NCBI RefSeq assembly: GCF_010183535.1
Contig: NC_071333.1
Span: 19,280,587-19,344,586, forward strand
Source of the DNA: Caenorhabditis remanei
Taxonomy: Eukaryota; Nematoda; Chromadorea; Rhabditida; Rhabditidae
Reading direction: 5' to 3'
Length of the DNA: 64,000 nt
The translations under genes and the position numbers were made by a program. Numbering within the stretch: position 1 is the first letter of the stretch; every line of letters begins with the position of its first letter. Shown here piece by piece: positions 56,001-64,000 of the stretch. A model generated the notes under the pieces. It did no database searches and was not told the origin of the DNA. It was given only the letters and a program-made list of their open reading frames with translations.

Positions 56001-59000
56001 AGAAAAAGAGATAAAAATAAAAGAGTTGTCTCGATCACCTCCTATTGAGTGAGAGAAAGAAAATTATGAGAAAAAGAGAGAAAATAAAAGAGTTGTTCTC
56101 GATCACCTCCTATTGAGGTGAGAGAAAGAAAATGATGAGAAAAAAGGGAGAAAAATAAAAGAGTTGTTCTCGATCACCTCCTATTGAGGTGAGAGAAAGA
56201 AATGATGAGAAAAAGAGATAAAATAAAAGAGTTGTTCTCGATCACCTCCTATTGAGGTGAGAGAAAGAAAATGATGAGAAAAAGAGATAAAAATAAAAGA
56301 GTTGTTCTCGATCACCTCCTATTGAGGTGAGAGAAAGAAAATGATGAGAAAAAGGGAGAAAAATAAAAGAGTTGTTCTCGATCACCTCCTATTGAGGTGA
56401 GAGAAAGAAAATGATGAGAAAAAGAGATAAAAATAAAAGAGTTGTTCTCGATCACCTCCTATTGAGGTGAGAGAAAGAAAATGATGAGAAAAAGAGATAA
56501 AAATAAAAGAGTTGTTCTCGATCACCTCCTATTGAGGTGAGAGAAAGAAAATGATGAGAAAAAGAGGATAAAAATAAAAGAGTTGTTCTCGATCACCTCC
56601 TATTGAGGTGAGAGAAAGGAAAATGATGAGAAAAAGAGAGAAAAATAAAAGAGTTGTTCTCGATCACCTCCTATTGAGGTGAGAGAAAGAAAATGATGAG
56701 AAAAAGAGGATAAAAATAAAAGAGTGTTCTCGATCACCTCCTATTGAGGTGAGAGAAAGAAAATGATGAGAAAAAAGAGATAAAAATAAAAGAGTTGTTC
56801 TCGATCACCTCCTATTGAGGTGAGAGAAAGAAAATGATAAGAAAAAAGGGAGAAAAATAAAAGAGTTGTTCTCGATCGCCTCCTATTGAGGTGAGAGAAA
56901 GAAAATGATGAGAAAAAGGGAGAAAATAAAAGAGTTGTTCTCGATCACCTCCTATTGAGGTGAGAGAAAGAAATGATGAGAAAAAGGGAGAAAAATAAAA
57001 GAGTTTGTTCTCGATCACCCTCCTATTGAGGTGAGAGAAAGAAAATGATGAGAAAAAGAGAGAAAAATAAAGGTTGTTCTCGATCACCTCCTATTGAGGT
57101 GAGAGAGAAGAAATGATGAGAAAAAGAGAGAAAAATAAAAGAGTTGTTCTCGATCACCTCCTATTGAGGTGAGAGAAAGAAAATGATAAGAAAAGGGAGA
57201 AAAATAAAAGAGTTGTTCTCGATCACCTCCTATTGAGGTAGAGAAAGAAAATGATAAAAAGGGAGAAAAATAAAAGAGTTGTTCTCGATCGCCTCCTATT
57301 GAGGTGAGAGAAAGAAAATGATGAGAAAAAGGGAGAAAAATAAAAGAGTTGTTCTCGATCACCTCCTATTGAGGTGAGAGAAAGAAAATGATGAGAAAAG
57401 GGAGAAAAATAAAGAGTTGTTCTCGATCACCTCCTATTGAGGTGAGAGAAAGAAATGATGAGAAAAAGGGAGAAAAATAAAAGAGTTGTTCTCGATCACC
57501 TCCTATTGAGGTGATAAAGAAAAGAAATGATGAGAAAAAGAGATAAAATAAAAGAGTTGTTCTCGATCACCTCCTATTGAGGTGAGAGAAAGAAAATGAT
57601 GAAAAAAGATAAAATAAAGNNNNNNNNNNNNNNNNNNNNNNNNNNNNNNNNNNNNNNNNNNNNNNNNNNNNNNNNNNNNNNNNNNNNNNNNNNNNNNNNN
57701 NNNNNNNNNNNNNNNNNNNAAGATGATAAAAATAAAAGAGTTGTTCTCGATCACCTCCTATTGAGGTGAGAGAAAGAAAATGATGAGAAAAAGAGATAAA
57801 AAAAAAAGAGTTGTTCCGATCACCTCTATGAGGTGAGAGAAGAAAATGATGAGAAAAAGAGATAAAATAAAAGAGTTGTTCTCGATCACCTCTATTGAGG
57901 TGAGAAAAAGAAAATGATGAGAAAAAGGGGAGAAAATAAAAGAGTTGTTCTCGATCACCTCCTATTGAGGTGAGAGAAAGAAAATGATGAGAAAAAGGGA
58001 GAGAAAAATAAACGAGTTGTTCTCGATCACCCTATTGAGGTGAGAGAAAAGAAAATGATGAGAAAAAGGGAGAAAAATAAAAGAGTTGTTCTCGATCACC
58101 TCCTAGTGAGGTGAGAGAAAGAAAATGCTGAGAAAAAGAGATAAAAATAAAAGAGTTGTTCGATCACTCCTATTGAGGCGAGAAAAGAAAATGATGAGAA
58201 AAAGAGATAAAAATAAAAGAGTTGTTCTCGATCACCTCCTATTGAGGTGAGAGAAAGACAATGATGAGGAAAAAGGGAGAAGAAAATAAAAGAGTTGTTC
58301 TCGATCACCTCCTATGAGGTGAGAGAGAAAGAAAATGATGAGAAGAAAAGAGATAAAATAAAAGAGTTGTTCTCGATCACCTCCTATTGAGGTGAGAGAA
58401 AGAAAATGATGAGAAAAAGAGATAAAATAAAAGAGTGTTCTCGATCACCTCCTATTGAGGTGAGAGAAAGAAATGATGAGAAAAAGGGAGAAAAATAAAA
58501 AGTTGTTCTCGATCACCTCCTATTGAGGTGAGAGAAATGAAAATGATGAGAAAAAGAGATAAAAATAAAAGAGTGTTCTCGATCACCTCCTATTGAGGCG
58601 AGAGAAAGAAAATGATGAGAAAAAGAGATAAAAATAAAAGAGTTGTTCTCGATCACCTCCTATTGAGGTGAGAGAAAGAAAATGATGAGAAAAAGGGAGA
58701 AAAATAAAAGAGGTTGTTCTCGATCACCTCCTATTGAGGTGAGAGAAAGAAAATGATGAGAAAAAGAGATAAAAATAAAATAGTTGTTTCTCGATCACCT
58801 CCTATTTGAGGTGAGAGAAAGAAATGATGAAAAAAGAGATAAAAATAAAAGAGTTGTTCTCGATCACCTCTATTGAGGCGAGAGAAAGAAAATGAGAAAA
58901 AGAGATAAAAATAAAAGAGTTGTTCTCGATCACCTCCTATGAGGTGAGAGAAAGAAATGATAGAAAAAGAGATAAAATAAAGAGTTGTTTCCGATCACCT

Positions 59001-62000
59001 CCTATGGAGGTGAGAGAAAGAAAATGATGAGAAAAAGGAGAATAAAAATAAAAGAGTTGTTCTCGATCACCTCCTATTGAGGTTGAGAAAGAAAATGATG
59101 AGAAAAAGGGAGAGAAAAATAACAGAGTTGTTCTCGATCACCTCCTATTGAGGTGAGAGAAAGAAAATGATGAGAAAAGAAGGAGAAAAATAAAAGAGTT
59201 GTTCTCGATCACCTCCTATTGAGGTGAGAGAAAGAAAATGATGAAAAAAGAGATAAAAATAAAAGAGTTTTCTCGATCACCTCCTATTGAGGTGAGAGAA
59301 AGAAATGATGAGAAAAGAGATAAAAATAAAAGAGTTGTTCTCGATCACCTCCTATTGAGGTGAGAGAAAGAAAATGATGAGAAAAAGAGATAAAAATAAA
59401 AGAGTTGTTCTCGATCACCTCCTATTGAGGTGACGAGAGAAAGAAATGATGAGAAAAAGGGAGAAAAATAAAAGAGTTGTTCTCGATCACTCCTATTGAG
59501 GCTGAGGAGAAGAAAATGATGAGAAAAGGGAGAAAAATAAAAGAGTTGTTCTCGATCACCTCCTATTGAGGTGAGAGGAAAGAAAATGATGAGAAAAAGA
59601 GATAAAAATAAAGAGTTGTTCTCGATCACCTCCTATTGAGGTGAGAGAAGAAAATGATGAGAAAAAGAGAAAAAATAAAAGAGTTGTTCTCGATCACCTC
59701 CCTATTGAGGCGAGAGAAGAAATGATGAGAAAAGAGATAAAAATAAAAGAGTTGTTCTCGATCACCTCCTATTGAGGCGAGAGAGAAAGAGAAAATGATG
59801 AGAAAAAAGAGATAAAAATAAAAGAGTTGTTCTCGATCACCTCCTATTGAGGTGAGAGAAAGAAAATGATGAGAAAAGGGAGATAAAATAAAAGAGTTGT
59901 TCTCGATCACCTCCTATTGAGGTGAGAAGAAGAAAATGATGAGAAAAAGAGATAAAATAAAAGAGTTGTTCTCGATCACCTCCTATTGAGGCGAGAGAAA
60001 GAAAATGATGAGAAAAGAGATAAAATAAAAGAGTTGTTCTCGATCACCTCCTATTGAGGTGAGAGAAAGAATGATAGAAAAAGAGATAAAATAAAGAGTT
60101 GTTCTCGATCACCTCCCTATTGAGGCTGAGAGAAAGAAAATGATGAGAAAAAGGGAGAAAAATAAAAGAGTTGTTCTCGATCACCTCCTATTGAGGTGAG
60201 AGAAAGAAAATGATGAGAAAAGGGAGAAAAATAAAGAGTTGTTCTCGATCACCTCCTATTGAGGTGAGAGAAAGAAAATGATGAGAAAAAGGGAGAAAAA
60301 TAAAAGAGTTGTTCTCGATCACCTCCTATTGAGGCGAGAGAAAGAAAATGATGAGAAAAAGAGATAAAAATAAAAGAGTTGTTCTCGATCACCTCCTATT
60401 GAGGCGAGAGAAAGAAAATGATGAGAAAAAGGAGAAAAATAAAAGAGTTGTTCTCGATCACCTCCTATTGAGGTGAGAGAGAAAGAAAATGATGAGAAAA
60501 AGAGATAAAAATAAAAGAGTTGTTCTCGATCACCTCCTATTGAGGTGAGAGAAAGAAAATGATGAGAAAAAGGGAGAAAATAAAAGAGTTGTTCTCGATC
60601 ACCTCCTATTGAGGCGAGAGAAAGAAAATGATGAGAAAAAGAGATAAAAATAAAAGAGTTGTTCTCGATCACCTCTTATTGAGGTGAGAGAAAGAAAATG
60701 ATGAGAAAAAGGAGAGAAAAATAAAAGAGTTGTTCTCGATCACCTCCTATTGAGGCGAGAGAAAGAAAATGATGAGAAAAAGAGATAAAAATAAAAGAGT
60801 TGTTCTCGATCACCTCCTATTGAGGTGAGAGAAAGAAAATGATGAGAAAAAGGGAGAAAAATAAAAGAGTTGTTCTCGATCACCTCCTATTGAGGCGAGA
60901 GAAAGAAAATGATGAGAAAAAGGGAGAAAAATAAAAGAGTTGTTCTCGATCACCTCCTATTGAGGCGAGAGAAAGAAAATGATGAGAAAACGAGATAAAA
61001 TAAAAGAGTTGTTCTCGATCACCTCCTATTGAGGCGAGAGAAAGAAAATGATGAGAAAAGAGATAAAAATAAAAGAGTTGTTCTCGATCACCTCCTATTG
61101 AGGCTGAGAGAAAGAAAATGATGAGAAAAGAGCTAAAAATAAAAGAGTTGTTCTCGATCACCTCCCTATTGAGGCGAGAGAGAGAAAGAAATGATGAGAA
61201 AAGAGATAAAAATATAAAAGAGTTGTTCTCGATCACCTCCTATTGAGGTGAGAGAAAGAAAATGATGAGAAAAAGAGATAAAAATAAAAGAGTTGTTCTC
61301 GATCACCTCCCTATTGAGGCGAGAGAAAGAAAATGATGAGAAGAGAAAAAGAGATAAAAATAAAAGAGTTGTTCTCGATCACCTCCTATTGAGGCGAGGA
61401 AAGAAAATGATGAGAAAAAGAGATAAAAATAAAAGAGTTGTTCTCGATCACTCCTATTGAGGCGAGAGAAAGAAAATGATGAGAAAAAGAGATAAAAATA
61501 AAAGAGTTGTTCTCGATCACCTCCTATTGAGGTGAGAGAAAGAAAATGATGAGAAAAAGAGATAAAAATAAAAGAGTTGTTCTCGATCACCTCCTATTGA
61601 GGCGAGAGAAAGAAAATGATGAGAAAAAGAGATAAAAATAAAGAGTTGTTCTCGATCACCTCCTATTGAGGTGAGAGAAAGAAAATGATGAGAAAAAGAG
61701 ATAAAAATAAAAGAGTTGTTCTCGATCACCTCCTATTGAGGCTGAGAGAAAGAAAATGATGAGAAAAGAGATAAAAATAAAAGAGTTGTTCTCGATCACC
61801 TCCTATTGAGGTGAGAGAAAGAAAATGATGAGAAAAAGGGAGAAAAATAAAAGAGTTGTTCTCGATCACCTCCTATTGAGGAGAGAGAGAAAGAAAATGA
61901 TAAGAAAAAGGAGAAGAAAAATAAAAGAGTTGTTCTCGATCACCTCCTATTGAGGCGAGAGAAAGAAAATGATGAGAAAAAGAGATAAAAATAAAAGAGT

Positions 62001-64000
62001 TGTTCTCGATCACCTCCTATTGAGGTGAGAGAAAGAAAATGATGAGAAAAAGAGATAAAAATAAAGAGTTGTTCTCGATCACCTCCTATTGAGGCGAGAG
62101 AAAGAAAATGATAAGAAAAAGGGAGAAAAATAAAAGAGTTGTTCTCGATCACCTCCTATTGAGGTGAGAGAAAGAAAATGATGAGAAAAAGAGATAAAAA
62201 TAAAAGAGTTGTTCTCGATCACCTCCTATTGAGGTGAGAGAAAGAAAATGATGAGAAAAAGGGAGAAAAATAAAAGAGTTGTTCTCGATCACCTCCTATT
62301 GAGGTGAGAGAAAGAAAATGATGAGAAAAAGAGATAAAAATAAAAGAGTTGTTCTCGATCACCTCCTATTGAGGTGAGAGAAAGAAAATGATGAGAAAAG
62401 GGAGAAAAATAAAAGAGTTGTTCTCGATCACCTCCTATTGAGGTGAGAGAAAGAAAATGATGAGAAAAAGAGATAAAAATAAAAGAGTTGTTCTCGATCA
62501 CCTCCTATTGAGGTGAGAGAAAGAAAATGATGAAGAAAAACGGAGAAAAATAAAAGAGTTGTTCTCGATCACCTCCTATTGAGGCGAGAGAAAGAAAATG
62601 ATGAGAAAAAGAGATAAAAATAAAAGAGTTGTTCTCGATCACCTCCTATTGAGGTGAGAGAAAGAAAATGATGAGAAAAAGGGAGAAAATAAAAGAGTTG
62701 TTCTCGATCACCTCCTATTGAGGTGAGAGAAAGAAAATGATGAGAAAAAGAGATAAAAATAAAAGAGTTGTTCTCGATCACCTCCTATTGAGGTGAGAGA
62801 AAGAAAATGATGAGAAAAAGGGAGAAAAATAAAAGAGTTGTTCTCGATCACCTCCTATTGAGGTGAGAGAAAGAAAATGATGAGAAAAAGAGATAAAAAT
62901 AAAAGAGTTGTTCTCGATCACCTCCTATTGAGGTGAGAGAAAGAAAATGATGAGAAAAAGGGAGAAAAATAAAAGAGTTGTTCTCGATCACCTCCTATTG
63001 AGGTGAGAGAAAGAAAATGATGAGAAAAAGGGAGAAAAATAAAAGAGTTGTTCTCGATCACCTCCTATTGAGGTGAGAGAAAGAAAATGATGAGAAAAAG
63101 AGATAAAAATAAAAGAGTTGTTCTCGATCACCTCCTATTGAGGCGAGAGAAAGAAAATGATGAGAAAAAGAGATAAAAATAAAAGAGTTGTTCTCGATCA
63201 CCTCCTATTGAGGTGAGAGAAAGAAAATGATGAGAAAAAGAGATAAAATAAAAGAGTTGTTCTCGATCACCTCCTATTGAGGTGAGAGAAAGAAAATGAT
63301 GAGAAAAAGAGATAAAAATAAAAGAGTTGTTCTCGATCACCTCCTATTGAGGCGAGAGAAAGAAAATGATGAGAAAAAGAGATAAAAATAAAAGAGTTGT
63401 TCTCGATCACCTCCTATTGAGGTGAGAGAAAGAAAATGATGAGAAAAAGAGATAAAATAAAAGAGTTGTTCTCGATCACCTCCTATTGAGGTGAGAGAAA
63501 GAAAATGATGAGAAAAAGGGAGAAAAATAAAAGAGTTGTTCTCGATCACCTCCTATTGAGGTCGAGAGAAAGAAAATGATGAGAAAAAGAGATAAAAATA
63601 AAAGAGTTGTTCTCGATCACCTCCTATTGAGGTGAGAGAAAGAAAATGATGAGAAAAAGGGAGAAAAATAAAAGAGTTGTTCTCGATCACCTCCTATTGA
63701 GGTGAGAGAAAGAAAATGATGAGAAAAGAGATAAAAATAAAAGAGTTGTTCTCGATCACCTCCTATTGAGGTGAGAGAAAGAAAATGATGAGAAAAAGAG
63801 ATAAAAATAAAAGAGTTGTTCTCGATCACCTCCTATTGAGGCGAGAGAAAGAAAATGATGAGAAAAAGGGAGAAAATAAAAGAGTTGTTCTCGATCACCT
63901 CCTATTGAGGTGAGAGAAAGAAAATGATGAGAAAAAGAGATAAAAATAAAAGAGTTGTTCTCGATCACCTCCTATTGAGGCGAGAGAAAGAAAATGATGA
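47051..64000. repeat. 70-bp satellite array, about 240 copies, continuing past the window
   Basis: The monomer begins ctattgaggtgagagaaaga and ends ttgttctcgatcacctc. It varies mainly at two places: gggag/gagat/tggag in the middle, and gaggtgag or gaggcgag at the start. Monomer junctions form a perfect 7-bp stem, tcacctc-ctatt-gaggtga. A block near 49493-49900 recurs at 51309-51720 with the same order of variants, suggesting higher-order units of about 26 monomers. The gaggcgag variant becomes much commoner toward the window end. Minus-strand frames of 60-118 codons through the array are by-products of the repeat and are not genes. Confidence 0.97.
57620..57719. other. Assembly gap of 100 N inside the satellite
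   Basis: Exactly 100 N, a conventional placeholder for a gap of unknown size. Monomers within about 4 kb on either side carry many single-base indels, unlike the cleaner array before 53.3 kb and after about 62 kb. Confidence 0.98.

Noticed and set aside
47324..63968. Dozens of 60-118 codon minus frames with FSHHFLSLTSIGGDREQLF repeats
   Set aside because: They are satellite by-products. 70 is not a multiple of three, so each frame cycles through all three phases and runs into stops.

Overview
This is nuclear DNA from a nematode, most likely a Caenorhabditis species. That is inferred from many 45-60 bp introns with GTGAGT/GTAAGT donors and TTTTCAG acceptors, TTTTCAG directly before start codons (as for spliced-leader addition), small tandem families of nematode-type genes, and a damaged genomic copy of an NTL-3 (CNOT3) gene whose surviving residues look like the worm protein. 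Species cannot be fixed from the sequence. All gene models were built by hand from ORFs, splice signals, reading phase and comparison of paralogs within the window.

0-9.5 kb: two complete members of a four-exon, four-helix membrane protein family (541-1328 and 5884-7231, minus), an orphan and broken last exon of the same family (4014-4240), a small unknown gene (2203-3074, plus), a CK1-like probable pseudokinase (4345-5382, minus), and a decayed segmental repeat region. 9.5-11 kb: an intronless CHK1-like kinase. 10.9-17.2 kb: a mobile and repetitive block with TTACCGGTAA repeats, a transposon relic, a 1.8 kb near-perfect palindrome, the NTL-3 pseudogene, a 141-bp tandem repeat that stays open as one long reading frame, and two short direct-repeat pairs. 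17.6-18.6 kb: the third complete membrane family member.

19.1-27.5 kb: a frameshifted gene remnant, then an eight-exon gene (19893-27482, minus) with an internal exon amplified several times. A nearly pristine Ty3/gypsy retrotransposon (22116-26714) sits in its second intron. A paralog lies in the opposite orientation at 45015-46492. The two genes share long upstream regions made of a repeated module, so the window contains an old inverted duplication.

30-43.3 kb, between those arms: a Ser/Arg-rich unknown gene (32417-33673), an orphan tail exon of its paralog, and three successive head-to-head pairs of coiled-coil/RING genes. Pair 1 (34498-36447) and pair 2 (37640-39867) look intact. In pair 3 (41126-43225) one gene is broken by a LINE and by a lost splice donor, and the other is cut off where the inverted-duplication arm begins. 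A dispersed repeat and a MITE fill the spacers.

47.05-64 kb: about 240 copies of a 70-bp satellite running off the window end, with a 100-N gap and an indel-rich zone around it that looks like low consensus quality.
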